A DNA stretch of 64,000 nucleotides, from positions 124,001 to 188,000 of the forward strand of contig CAWAQG010000012.1 in assembly GCA_963784135.1 (NCBI GenBank), in the 5' to 3' direction. The notes under the pieces were generated by a model. The model made no database searches. It was given only the letters and a program-made list of their open reading frames with translations, and was not told the origin of the DNA. This document shows, in pieces, positions 44,034 through 52,374 of the stretch; position 1 is the first letter of the stretch, and every line of letters starts with the position of its first letter. This DNA comes from JADFXI01 sp963784135. GTDB lineage: Bacteria > Nitrospirota > Thermodesulfovibrionia > Thermodesulfovibrionales > Dissulfurispiraceae. The translations under genes and the position numbers were made by a program.

Positions 44034-46169
44034 TTATAACACGCCTTTGCTGTTTAAGAACGCCGAATATCTTTTGTCCACCTTCAGGATATGGTTGTTG
44101 AGCCAGTTCTTGAGGAAATTCATTATGTCGGCATTGACCTTTATTTCCCCCCTCTCGAACTTGTTTTTTGTCTCCACCACATGCTTGACGAGTGCCCTGT
44201 GGATATCCATGTGATTAGCGGTTTCGGGGTAGCCGTAGCGGTTGAATATTTCCTCTTCCTGTTTGAAATGCTTGTCGGTATAATCGAGCAGACCGCTGAA
44301 AACATTCCCTATGACTTCCCGCGGCTTGTTCGCTTTCCATGCGGCGTGGAGGTCATTAATCAGCCGGAATAGCTGTTTGTGCTGCTCGTCAATCAATTTT
44401 ATGTTGACGCTGAAGGCATTACTCCACTGAATGAAATCTTCACTTGTCTGACCGGAACTGCTGTCGAGATGAAACCCGGCGCTCGATATTTTGAGGGATT
44501 CCGCAACTCCATGAAGCCTGTTTACCTCATCCATTACTTCATGGGCCATTTTTTCCATGTCCTGTGAAATATTAGAGGTCTTTTCAATGTTGTTGGTCAC
44601 TTCCCCGGCAACGCTCGCCTGCTCGTCAACCGCTGTGGCAATCTGAGTGATTTGATCTTCCACTTTTTTGACAGAATCAACGATATGGGTCAGCGAATCG
44701 CCCACCTGCCGGATATATTCCTGCGCTTTTGTGACCTCTGTGGAAGCATCTTCCATGGAACGGCTTGTTTGCTGAGATTCTGTTTGCACCGCCTGTATCT
44801 TGTCCGTTATCTCCGCCGTCGCCTTGATGGTCCTTTCAGCAAGCTTCCTTACCTCGTCGGCGACCACGGCAAATCCGCGGCCCTGCTCCCCCGCGCGCGC
44901 AGCCTCAATAGCAGCATTGAGGGCCAGAAGGTTGGTCTGGTCAGCAATATCTTTTATAACTGTGACGATCTCGCCGATTTCCAACGCTCTGTTGTTGAGC
45001 TTGTCCACCATGGTCGAGAGTTCCACAGTGGAGGCATAGACACGATGAACAGTCTCAACAGCTCCGTCTGCCACAACTTTGCCCTTGTCGGCGGTTTCCA
45101 TCGCATCCTTTGAGGATTCACTCGCAATAGAAGAATTTCGCGCGATGTCACTGATGGTCTGGCTCATCTCCTCGGCGGCAGTCGCAATCTGCGCGGCCTG
45201 CAGCGACTGACTATTAGTTCCTGCCAGAGTTCTTTCAGAGCCTGCCTTCAGTGCTCCAACGGAACGTATAACGTCAGCCGAGGATTCAATAATTGAGCCG
45301 ACCATTTGCCTGATAGACGAAACCATGAGATTCATGCTCCGGGCAAGGGAGCCTGCTTCATCCTTGCTCGCATACTCGATTTGAACGGTCAAATCTCCGT
45401 TGGCCAAATCTTCCACCTTGCGGCTTATTTCCGAAAGAGGGTTGGTGATATGACTTGCGACATACCATCCGATAAGAGCAAGCAGGATGTTAAACACGAC
45501 AATACAAGCCCCGGCGAGCTCTGCCTGATGCCAAAAAAGGGCATTGACGTCGTCCATATATATGCCGCTTCCTATAATCCAGTTCCAAGCCGGAAACTTC
45601 TTCACGAAAGATATTTTAGGGTAGGGATTTGCAGAAACACCGCCGCCGGGAAGCGGTTTGGGCCACTGATAGGAAACGAATCCTTCACCCGCAGCATTTG
45701 TCACTTCGACAGCCGCCTGGAACAGGTTCTTTTTTCCGTCGGTTTTCTCTTCAGTGCCTTTCAACCCCGCCTGCACTGTGGTAGCACAGTTGTATTTAGA
45801 GTCATCCAATACTTTTCCATCCAGAGCAGGATTCAGCGGGTGCATGATCATGGCAGGATAGGGGAGCTTGTCATCGTTGATCCAAAAGTAGTCCGTTTCA
45901 TTATAGCGCAGTGCCTTGAGGGCAGCTATGACGGAAGACTTTGCCTGGTCTTCAGGCATGGCGCCATCTGTAAACAATTTATGATAGTGGGTGATTACCC
46001 CATAGGCTGTTTCGACAACGTTTCTGAGCTTGTCCTTTTTCTCAGCAACAACGCTGCTTCGGAGAGATGAGAGGAATCCTATGCTAATGACTGTTACAAA
46101 TAAGACGGCCATAACAGTAATAAAGCAAATCTTATATTTAATGCGCAGATTGACAAAAAAGTTTTTCAT
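44034..46169 (-). CDS. Methyl-accepting chemotaxis protein with single Cache and C-terminal hemerythrin domain
   Basis: A 711-residue receptor: N-terminal helix (13-35), periplasmic sCache_2 domain (about 40-215, RYNETDYFWINDDKLPYPAM, then FVKKFPAWNWIIGSGIYMDD), second helix (about 218-240), HAMP (NPLSEISRKVEDLANGDLTV), the MCP signalling domain with the tip IADQTNLLALNAAIEAARAG, and a bacteriohemerythrin domain (about 585-705). The diiron ligands are all visible: IDEQHKQLF, DKHFKQEEEIF, HMDIH and HILKVDKRY. This is a DcrH-like layout that could sense oxygen at the cytoplasmic domain and a small ligand in the periplasm. Methylation sites are not assigned. Confidence 0.95.
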   Translation of the reverse strand: MKNFFVNLRIKYKICFITVMAVLFVTVISIGFLSSLRSSVVAEKKDKLRNVVETAYGVITHYHKLFTDGAMPEDQAKSSVIAALKALRYNETDYFWINDDKLPYPAMIMHPLNPALDGKVLDDSKYNCATTVQAGLKGTEEKTDGKKNLFQAAVEVTNAAGEGFVSYQWPKPLPGGGVSANPYPKISFVKKFPAWNWIIGSGIYMDDVNALFWHQAELAGACIVVFNILLALIGWYVASHITNPLSEISRKVEDLANGDLTVQIEYASKDEAGSLARSMNLMVSSIRQMVGSIIESSADVIRSVGALKAGSERTLAGTNSQSLQAAQIATAAEEMSQTISDIARNSSIASESSKDAMETADKGKVVADGAVETVHRVYASTVELSTMVDKLNNRALEIGEIVTVIKDIADQTNLLALNAAIEAARAGEQGRGFAVVADEVRKLAERTIKATAEITDKIQAVQTESQQTSRSMEDASTEVTKAQEYIRQVGDSLTHIVDSVKKVEDQITQIATAVDEQASVAGEVTNNIEKTSNISQDMEKMAHEVMDEVNRLHGVAESLKISSAGFHLDSSSGQTSEDFIQWSNAFSVNIKLIDEQHKQLFRLINDLHAAWKANKPREVIGNVFSGLLDYTDKHFKQEEEIFNRYGYPETANHMDIHRALVKHVVETKNKFERGEIKVNADIMNFLKNWLNNHILKVDKRYSAFLNSKGVL

Positions 46170-46280
46170 TGCGACCCCCGATTAAAAATATAATATTTAA
46201 GGTCCGGCATTGTCAGTATGCAATTGAGGATAAATATTATCCGCTTAAACGCATTTCTGTCAAGGTCAAATCGTGTTGAG

Positions 46281-47312
46281 TTAGTGGACAATCTCCAGCT
46301 TGTCCTTTATGCCCCCGGTAGTCAGGATTTCTCCGGACTTGTCTATGATAACGCCGTCAAGCCCGAGCTTTTTGAGGATGTTAAGGCCTTTCTGCGGACC
46401 GAGGACGAATATTCCGGTGGGGAAACCATCGGGGGCATTCTTCGCTATTACGCTCACGCTCTGGCATTCATAAACCGGATAACCTGTTGCAGGGTCCAGT
46501 ATGTGATGGTACCATTTCCCATCTTTTGTGAAGAATTTTTCATACCCTCCCGACGTCGATATAGCTTTGCCGTTAAGATTCACTATCGCAATTATCTCGT
46601 CGTTTTTGTCTTTCTGATGAGGGTTTTTGATTCCGACTCTCCATATGCCGCCATCCGGTTTTGTCCCAAAAGGCTTGACTTCTCCCCCGACCGCCACGAT
46701 GCCCGCTGTTATTCCGTTTTTCTTTAATACTTCGACTGCCCTGTCGGCAGCATAGCCCTTTTCGATGCCGCCCAAATCTATTTGCATCCCTTTTTTTCTC
46801 AGAAAAACCGTAGAGTTCACCTTATCGACGACGACGTTCCGGTAATTGACAAGATACAATTTCTCTTTAACGGCTTTTTTGTCAGGCAGGATTTTCTTCT
46901 CAAAATCCCACATTTTGACGATGGGGCCGATGGTGATATCAAATGCTCCGTCAGTACACCGCGACACATAAAGCGCTCTGTCGATTACATCAACCGTATC
47001 TTTGGAAACCTTTACCGGCCTGATTCCTGAGGACCTGTTGATCATCGATACTTCGCTGTCTTCAGAATAAAAGTTCAGAAGCCTGCCGAGCCTGTCCAAT
47101 TCGGCATAGGTAGCATCGATTGCAGCTTTTGCTTTCTGCGCGGACCCGGAATAAACTGTGATGGTAACAATGGTATAGAGAGAAACGCGTGCTTCCCTGA
47201 AGGCCTGCATTTTATTCCTTTCGCAGGAACTGCCTGACAGTATAAACAAAACGGCCATTCCTGTGAGGGCAAGCTTTCTCAAGGCGCACAATACTTTATG
47301 GTTATCGGTCAT
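46281..47312 (-). CDS. apbE: FAD:protein FMN transferase (ApbE), putative lipoprotein
   Basis: ApbE attaches FMN to Thr residues of RnfD/G, NqrB/C and similar flavoproteins. The signal peptide ends FILSGSSC, a possible lipidation site, and is followed by LNFYSEDSEVSMINRSSG, DGAFDITIGPIVKMW, the IDLGGIEKGYAADRAVEVLK motif and GGEVKPFG. The C-terminal part has AISTSGGYEKFF and the HHILDPATGYPVYECQSVSV segment with the Mg-binding residues. The ATG at 47,312 lies in a GGTCATA heptamer run, which may have altered the N-terminus. No Rnf or Nqr genes are nearby. Confidence 0.93.
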   Translation of the reverse strand: MTDNHKVLCALRKLALTGMAVLFILSGSSCERNKMQAFREARVSLYTIVTITVYSGSAQKAKAAIDATYAELDRLGRLLNFYSEDSEVSMINRSSGIRPVKVSKDTVDVIDRALYVSRCTDGAFDITIGPIVKMWDFEKKILPDKKAVKEKLYLVNYRNVVVDKVNSTVFLRKKGMQIDLGGIEKGYAADRAVEVLKKNGITAGIVAVGGEVKPFGTKPDGGIWRVGIKNPHQKDKNDEIIAIVNLNGKAISTSGGYEKFFTKDGKWYHHILDPATGYPVYECQSVSVIAKNAPDGFPTGIFVLGPQKGLNILKKLGLDGVIIDKSGEILTTGGIKDKLEIVH

Positions 47313-47330
47313 AGGTCATAGGTCAGACCC
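47303..47330. repeat. GGTCATA heptamer run at the apbE start
   Basis: GGTTATC-GGTCATA-GGTCATA-GGTCAGA is a 7-bp tandem run that contains the apbE start codon. No inverted partner is evident. Confidence 0.5.
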
Positions 47331-47450
47331 CATAGTATAACAAAAATAATGCCGGTAATGTCGGAGGCGAACAGACATCAGCTCCAAACAGCGGACCACT
47401 CTCTAACTTGAGGATAAAAATGTTATAGTGACTATTATATTCATAAAAAG

Positions 47451-47640
47451 AACGTGAGACGTGAATAGTGATTAAAGAATATAAAATGTGAAACGTAAAA
47501 CGTGAAAAGTGAAAAGTGAAAAAAGTGAAACGGGAAAAAAACAATGAAGGATGCGGCCTCTTCACATTTAACGTCTCACGTTTCACGTTCTTCATTCACA
47601 TTCTTTAATCACGTTTTACATTCTTTCTCACGTTCTTTTA
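47451..47640. repeat. CGTGAA heptamer inverted-array element (apbE/GT-C-TPR)
   Basis: Left-arm words (CGTGAGA, CGTGAAT, GTGAAAC, GTGAAAA; 47,451-47,530) face right-arm words (CACATTT, CACGTTT, CACGTTC; 47,563-47,640). The right arm forms the first codons of the next gene (SHLTSHVSRS). Confidence 0.8.
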
Positions 47641-49751
47641 TTCATATCGCCTGCATACTCTTTTTGATTATCATCATCTATTTCAACACACTCAAGGCCC
47701 CGTTCCAGTGGGATGAGGGTCCATTTATTGTTGATAATCCCATCATAAAAGACCTCCATTATTTTGCAAGCCCGTCGGATGCAAAAAGCCTCCCTCTTTA
47801 CCGCGCCCTCATAGTGCGCTATGTCGGGTATCTCACCTTTGCGCTCAACTACAAGATGCACGGTTTTTCAGTAACCGGATACCACATTGTCAACATTGCC
47901 ATCCATGCTGCAAACAGCGTACTGGTGTATTTATTAGTTTTATTGACCTTTAGAACGCCTTTTTTCCTGATAAGGACAGATTCCGGACAAGCCGGAATGA
48001 CAAACGGGGGGCACTGTCATTCCGGCTTGTCCGGAATCAATTCACGTTTCACCAACAGTAGGTGCTTTGGAAGCACGTCTCACGATTCACGGTCTTTAAT
48101 CGCCTTTTTCTCCGCCGCCATATTTGCAGCTCATCCGCTGCAAACAGAAGCGGTGACCTATGTGTTCCAGCGGTTTGCTTCTCTTGTTACATGTTTCTAT
48201 CTGTTTTCGCTGACGGCGTACATACAATCACGGTTAACTGAGGATAGACGGACGATGCTTTTGTACTACGGTATCTCATTTATTGCAGCGGTGCTGGCGA
48301 TGAAGACAAAAGAGAATGCCTTTACGTTGCCGTTAGTAATCACACTGTTCGAGTTCTGCTTCTTTAACTCCTCCTCTCTCCTCCCCTTAGATAAGGGGAG
48401 GATGGGTGGGGTTACTCGCCGTCTGCTTTATCTTGTCCCTTTTCTTCTTACACTTCTCATTATTCCGCTGACTCTTATGAGCCTTACCGGAACTCACCAG
48501 CTCGATCCAGGCGCATATGGCGCAAAGGAGTTCTCGCAAAAGACCTATTTTTTCACCCAGCTTAGGGTCATTATCACGTACCTTCGATTGCTGTTCTTTC
48601 CGGTGGACCAGAACATAGATTATGACTACCCGGTGTTTAAATCATTCTTTGACCTGCCGGTATTGCTGTCCTTCGTGTTTCTCTCAGCGCTCTTTGGGTT
48701 AGGGGTATGGATGATAATAGGCAATAGGCAATGGGCTATAGGCGATGGGACAAAAGCTAAAGGCAAAGAAGACGACCCACTGCCTTCTTCACGCTTTTCA
48801 GGTCTTTTTTCACGATTCACGTCTCACGTTTCACGGCCTTTTAGCGATTCACGGCCTCTCAGGTTGATGGGTTTTGGCATTCTGTGGTTCTTTATCACTC
48901 TTTCGGTCGAGTCAAGCATTATCCCGTTACCGATGATCATTGATGAATACCGCGTATATCTGCCTTCAACAGGAATGATTATTTGTGTTGTGACAGGGGC
49001 CTTTTGGGTCTTTTCACGGTTCACGATTCACGTCTCACGTTTCACGGCCTTTAAACGTTTCACGGTAGTATTGCTTGTCCTTAGTATAGGTGTCCTATCA
49101 GTTGCTACGTATCTCAGGAATGACCTATGGAAGGACCCGATAAGATTATGGGAAGACACCGCCGAAAAATCCCCCCTTATTGCCAAGCCCCATAATAATC
49201 TTGGCCTTAGCTATCAAGCCCTCAACATGCCTGACAAGGCGCTGGAGCAGTTTCTGATTGCCGTCAAGTTAAGTCCTGATTACGCATTGGCCCATTATAA
49301 CCTTGGTAATAGTTATCTGGCTTTTAACATGAATGGTAAAGCCATAGAGCAGTTTCAGATTGCCGTTAATCTTAAGCCGGATTATGCTGAAGCTTATAAT
49401 AATCTGGGTCTTGCCTATCAAGCTTTTAACATGCCTGACAAGGCTGAGGAGCAGTTTCTGATTGCTATAAAGCTAAAGCCTGATGATGCTGACGCACATA
49501 ATAACCTTGGCAATAGTTATCTGGCTTTTAACATGACCGGTAAAGCTGTAGAACAGTTTCTGATTGCCATTGAACTTAAGCCGGATTATGCGGAGGCGCA
49601 TTTTAATCTTGGTCTTGCCTATTTTAAAATGGGGCAAATGGAGAATGCTCGCAGAGAATTAATAACAGGCTTAAATATAAAGCCTGACGACCGAAGGGCA
49701 CAGCAATTGCTGAAAGAGGTCTCGGAAAATGAAGCATACTTACCGAAATAA
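47544..49751 (+). CDS. GT-C/TMTC-like membrane protein with C-terminal TPRs and repeat-encoded loops (paralogue 1)
   Basis: After a repeat-derived N-terminus the membrane domain runs from FIHIACILFLIIIIYFNTLK, with FQWDEGPFIVDNPIIKD in the first loop and HPLQTEAVTYVFQRFASLV. DEYRVYLPSTGM matches the DRYxYLPSxG motif of the other paralogues. The C-terminus has about five TPRs (e.g. KALEQFLIAVKLSPDYALAH). At least four loops contain repeat-encoded insertions: a REP pair and hairpin (TDSGQAGMT, CFGSTSHDSRS), a CCCTCC palindrome (SSSLLPLDKGRMGG), TAGGCAA and CGTGAA words (GNRQWAIGD, FSRFTSHVSRP) and CGTGAA words (FSRFTIHVSRFT). The true start may be downstream of 47,544. Function is probably polyprenyl-linked sugar transfer. 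Confidence 0.82.
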   Translation: MKDAASSHLTSHVSRSSFTFFNHVLHSFSRSFIHIACILFLIIIIYFNTLKAPFQWDEGPFIVDNPIIKDLHYFASPSDAKSLPLYRALIVRYVGYLTFALNYKMHGFSVTGYHIVNIAIHAANSVLVYLLVLLTFRTPFFLIRTDSGQAGMTNGGHCHSGLSGINSRFTNSRCFGSTSHDSRSLIAFFSAAIFAAHPLQTEAVTYVFQRFASLVTCFYLFSLTAYIQSRLTEDRRTMLLYYGISFIAAVLAMKTKENAFTLPLVITLFEFCFFNSSSLLPLDKGRMGGVTRRLLYLVPFLLTLLIIPLTLMSLTGTHQLDPGAYGAKEFSQKTYFFTQLRVIITYLRLLFFPVDQNIDYDYPVFKSFFDLPVLLSFVFLSALFGLGVWMIIGNRQWAIGDGTKAKGKEDDPLPSSRFSGLFSRFTSHVSRPFSDSRPLRLMGFGILWFFITLSVESSIIPLPMIIDEYRVYLPSTGMIICVVTGAFWVFSRFTIHVSRFTAFKRFTVVLLVLSIGVLSVATYLRNDLWKDPIRLWEDTAEKSPLIAKPHNNLGLSYQALNMPDKALEQFLIAVKLSPDYALAHYNLGNSYLAFNMNGKAIEQFQIAVNLKPDYAEAYNNLGLAYQAFNMPDKAEEQFLIAIKLKPDDADAHNNLGNSYLAFNMTGKAVEQFLIAIELKPDYAEAHFNLGLAYFKMGQMENARRELITGLNIKPDDRRAQQLLKEVSENEAYLPK
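47980..48095. repeat. Composite repeat insertion inside paralogue 1
   Basis: A REP pair (47,980-48,001 and 48,016-48,037, ATTCCGGACAAGCCGGAAT and its inverse) is followed by CGTGAA-family words and the hairpin GGTGCTTTGGAAGCACG (48,061-48,077). All of it is translated in frame between two membrane segments. Confidence 0.85.
48368..48411. repeat. CCCTCC palindrome inside paralogue 1
   Basis: CTCCTCCCCTTAGATAAGGG and following GAGGATGGG form an imperfect palindrome in a loop-coding region, related to the intergenic copies at 3,564, 32,553 and 58,458. Confidence 0.6.
48716..48848. repeat. TAGGCAA heptamers followed by CGTGAA-family words inside paralogue 1
   Basis: TAGGCAA-TAGGCAA-TGGGCTA-TAGGCGA (48,718-48,745) and, from about 48,806, CACGATT-CACGTCT-CACGTTT-CACGG are translated in frame. 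Confidence 0.7.
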
Positions 49752-49823
49752 GGAGTTCTCTCTCCAAGAGCCCAAAATCTTCGACGTGATTTTTGATAAG
49801 GCGGTTGTGCGCCGACAGACGCG

Positions 49824-50283
49824 TTGCATCACGTAAAAATCTATTCGAAGTAGGTATTCGTTGCATCACCAAAAATCTATTCAAAAAATCTATAATAAGC
49901 TTGCGTCATTCCCGCAGTCCTTTAGCGGGAATCCAGGAAAAGAAACATATGAAGGACTTTTATGTTTATATTCTTTGCAGCAAGCGTAATGGCACTTTGT
50001 ATACAGGTGTCACGTCGGACTTAATCAAACGCATCTACGAGCATAAGAATAACCTTGCAGATGGTTTTACAAAAGAATATACCGTGCATCGCCTTGTTTG
50101 GTATGAGCTGCATGAAACTGCTGATTCAGCCATTACCAGAGAGAAACAAATAAAGAGATGACGGCGTGAATGGAAAATACACCTTATTGAGAAAGATAAT
50201 CCAAATTGGGATGATTTATATGAAAGACTATAAGCATGCATCTGAAAAAACCTGGATTCCCGCTAAAGGACTGCGGGAATGAC
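49824..50283 (+). mobile_element. GIY-YIG element, copy B (right end truncated)
   Basis: The left end has two TTGCATCAC...AATCTATTC units (49,824 and 49,861), then AATCTATAATAAGCTTGCGT, the palindrome ATTCCCGC...GCGGGAAT (49,909-49,932), the nuclease ORF, and the inverted palindrome (about 50,257-50,280). The distal TTCGAATA/ATGATGCAA end present in copies A and C is missing; the element stops 1 nt from the end of the next gene (50,285). Confidence 0.8.
49949..50233 (+). pseudogene. GIY-YIG endonuclease (UvrC/YhbQ-like), copy B, internal TGA
   Basis: This 94-codon ORF encodes a single GIY-YIG domain: YVYILCSKRNGTLYTGVTSD followed by LIKRIYEHK, with the catalytic Tyr, Arg and Glu positions (WYELHETADSAI) of the URI/YhbQ-like nucleases. 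Codon 71 is TGA (50,159-50,161), where copy C has TGG (Trp); the frame then continues to TAA at 50,231. It is therefore truncated just before the last 23 residues, unless TGA is read. Upstream ATGs lie in repeat sequence. Confidence 0.85.
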
Positions 50284-50284
50284 T

Positions 50285-52114
50285 TTATTGGCCTGGAATT
50301 CTGCCGGCATTTTGGTTCCCGGAGGACAATTCCTTTATATCCACATTGTTTTTTTTTCGGTAAGCAAGTGCAAGGTTATAACGAGCCTCTGCTAAGTCAG
50401 GTTTGAGCCGCAAAGCTGTTTGGAATTCTACCACTGCCCTATCCAATTGGCCTTGAGATCCGTAAGCAATGCCAAGATTATTATGGGCCTCTGCTAAATC
50501 AGGTTTGAGCCGCAAAGCTGCTTGGAATTCTGCCATTGCCCTATCCAATTGGCTTTGAGATGCGTAAGCAATGCCAAGATTATAATGGGCCTCTGCATAA
50601 GCCGGCTTCAGTCGCAAAGCTGTTTGGAATTCTGCCACTGCCCTATCCAGTTGGCCTTGAGATTGGTACGCAAGGCCAAGATTGTTATGGGCCTCCGCGT
50701 AATCCGGCATCAGCCTGGAAGCCGTTTGGAATTCTGCCGCTGCCCTATCCAGTTGGCCTTGAGATTGGTACGCAAGGCCAAGACTGTTATGAGCATCTGC
50801 ACTATCGGGTGACTTCTTGACCGTGTCTGACCAAAGGTTTAGACTATTCTGCCAAACGTTATTCCTGGTTATAGTTCCAACGGTATATAACCCCACTATT
50901 ACTATAAAGACGATCGTGATGTTCTTTGCTGCACCAGGCAGCTTCTCCCTGGCCCACGATAAAAAGATCGCCGGAATAAATACAAAACCGACAGAGGGTA
51001 AGTAAAGGTATCTCTCGGCGAAGGGTTTCATACTGATTGCTTTTATATAAAATACCGGCACAAGAGGAAGGACTACGAGAAGAAGACCGAAAAAAAGCAG
51101 CTTGTTCTTTCTGTATGCTATTACAGCAACAATAATAAAAAGGACGGCGACAACTGCGGAAATCGTCCCCTGAGCCTCTAATAAAGAACTGAGAGGATGA
51201 AATGTGTGCCAGAAATTCAGATTAAACGGCCAAAACAGGCCTGTCAGATACTCTTTAAAAAGTGGTAAGACATTTATGATCAATTGATAAGTGCTCAGGT
51301 CGGCATGGAAAACTATCGGGGCAAAACCTCCGAGCGCATAAGATCTCACCAAAAGATAAACGCCTGAAACGACAACATATGGAATATATCTCTTAATGCC
51401 TGCAAGTATAGTCTCATCAGATTTCTTCACCAGGTAGTCATAGGCGATCAATAGAACTGGGAGAGTAAGCGCAGGCTCTTTAAAAAGAGTTGCCGCTGCA
51501 AATGAAAGAATCGACAATAGAGAGCCTTTCCTGGCGCCGTCCCGAAACGAAATGTAGAGATAAAAAGACATGAGGTAGAAAAACGTACAGGCAACATCCG
51601 GCAAGCCCGCGATCCATGTTACCGCCTCTGTATGGATGGGATGTAAGGCAAAGAGCATAGCGGCCAAAAATGGAGGCGAAAGGTACACAGGAGATACCGT
51701 GGCCCTATGCTCAGGCAGTAACCTTCTTATGACCAAAAATACAAGGACTGATACGCCGCAATGAAAGAGGATATTGACCAGATGGAAACCCCAGGGTTTC
51801 AGGCCGAAAAGATGATAATTGAGCATATAAACAATGTGCATCAGAGGTCTGTAGTAGTCCAGGATAGTCGGCCCCGATTGGAAACTCCAGACATTCGTTG
51901 AGAATATCTTCGGTATGTTCCTCATATCCCTTAGCCATGGATTGTCCACTATCTGGTAATTATCATCATATACAAAAACTCCGGAAAGGGCATTGAAATA
52001 TACGGCTAAGGAGACAAGCATTAAGATGACAATTGGGACAAACGTAATTGTTGAAGTCGTCTTTTGCAAACTGACTTCCGGCGGCGGCTTCTGTGAGGGT
52101 TTTAATTTATCCAT
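50285..52114 (-). CDS. GT-C/TMTC-like membrane protein with C-terminal TPRs (paralogue 2)
   Basis: I place the start at 52,114 (MDKLKPSQKPPPEVSLQ) with AGGA upstream; earlier ATGs give an unlikely leader. The membrane domain (about residues 25-430) has the loop VFVYDDNYQIVDNPWLRDMR, HPIHTEAVTWIAGLPDVACT and FAERYLYLPSVGFVF. The C-terminus has about five nearly identical 34-residue TPRs (AHNNLGLAYQSQGQLDRAVA), repeated at the DNA level with 102-bp period, from 50,390 to 50,820. Unlike paralogues 1 and 3 it carries no CGTGAA or REP insertions, so it shows the ancestral loop lengths. It ends exactly at the GIY-YIG element. Confidence 0.85.
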   Translation of the reverse strand: MDKLKPSQKPPPEVSLQKTTSTITFVPIVILMLVSLAVYFNALSGVFVYDDNYQIVDNPWLRDMRNIPKIFSTNVWSFQSGPTILDYYRPLMHIVYMLNYHLFGLKPWGFHLVNILFHCGVSVLVFLVIRRLLPEHRATVSPVYLSPPFLAAMLFALHPIHTEAVTWIAGLPDVACTFFYLMSFYLYISFRDGARKGSLLSILSFAAATLFKEPALTLPVLLIAYDYLVKKSDETILAGIKRYIPYVVVSGVYLLVRSYALGGFAPIVFHADLSTYQLIINVLPLFKEYLTGLFWPFNLNFWHTFHPLSSLLEAQGTISAVVAVLFIIVAVIAYRKNKLLFFGLLLVVLPLVPVFYIKAISMKPFAERYLYLPSVGFVFIPAIFLSWAREKLPGAAKNITIVFIVIVGLYTVGTITRNNVWQNSLNLWSDTVKKSPDSADAHNSLGLAYQSQGQLDRAAAEFQTASRLMPDYAEAHNNLGLAYQSQGQLDRAVAEFQTALRLKPAYAEAHYNLGIAYASQSQLDRAMAEFQAALRLKPDLAEAHNNLGIAYGSQGQLDRAVVEFQTALRLKPDLAEARYNLALAYRKKNNVDIKELSSGNQNAGRIPGQ

Positions 52115-52374
52115 GTCCCCATTTCCTGCGTAAAAGGTTACTCCAAAAAACCTGTTATAACCGTACCAATCAATATAACATTTTTGTTTTTTTGTCCTCA
52201 ATTGATACGAGCGATGGACCGTATGTTTGGAACTATTGTTATTTCGAGTTGGACAGATAGCATAGATTATCAATTTGCTGTATTATAGGGTCTGGGAATA
52301 AATAACTTGAGCATTGTATCAATGTGCAAGTTATTGTTCGCAGACCCTAAGCATCTGACAATCAGGAGGAAGGC

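Noticed and set aside
50390..50820. 102-bp tandem DNA repeat as a non-coding repeat
   Set aside because: It encodes successive 34-residue TPR units in frame, so the periodicity is explained by the protein.
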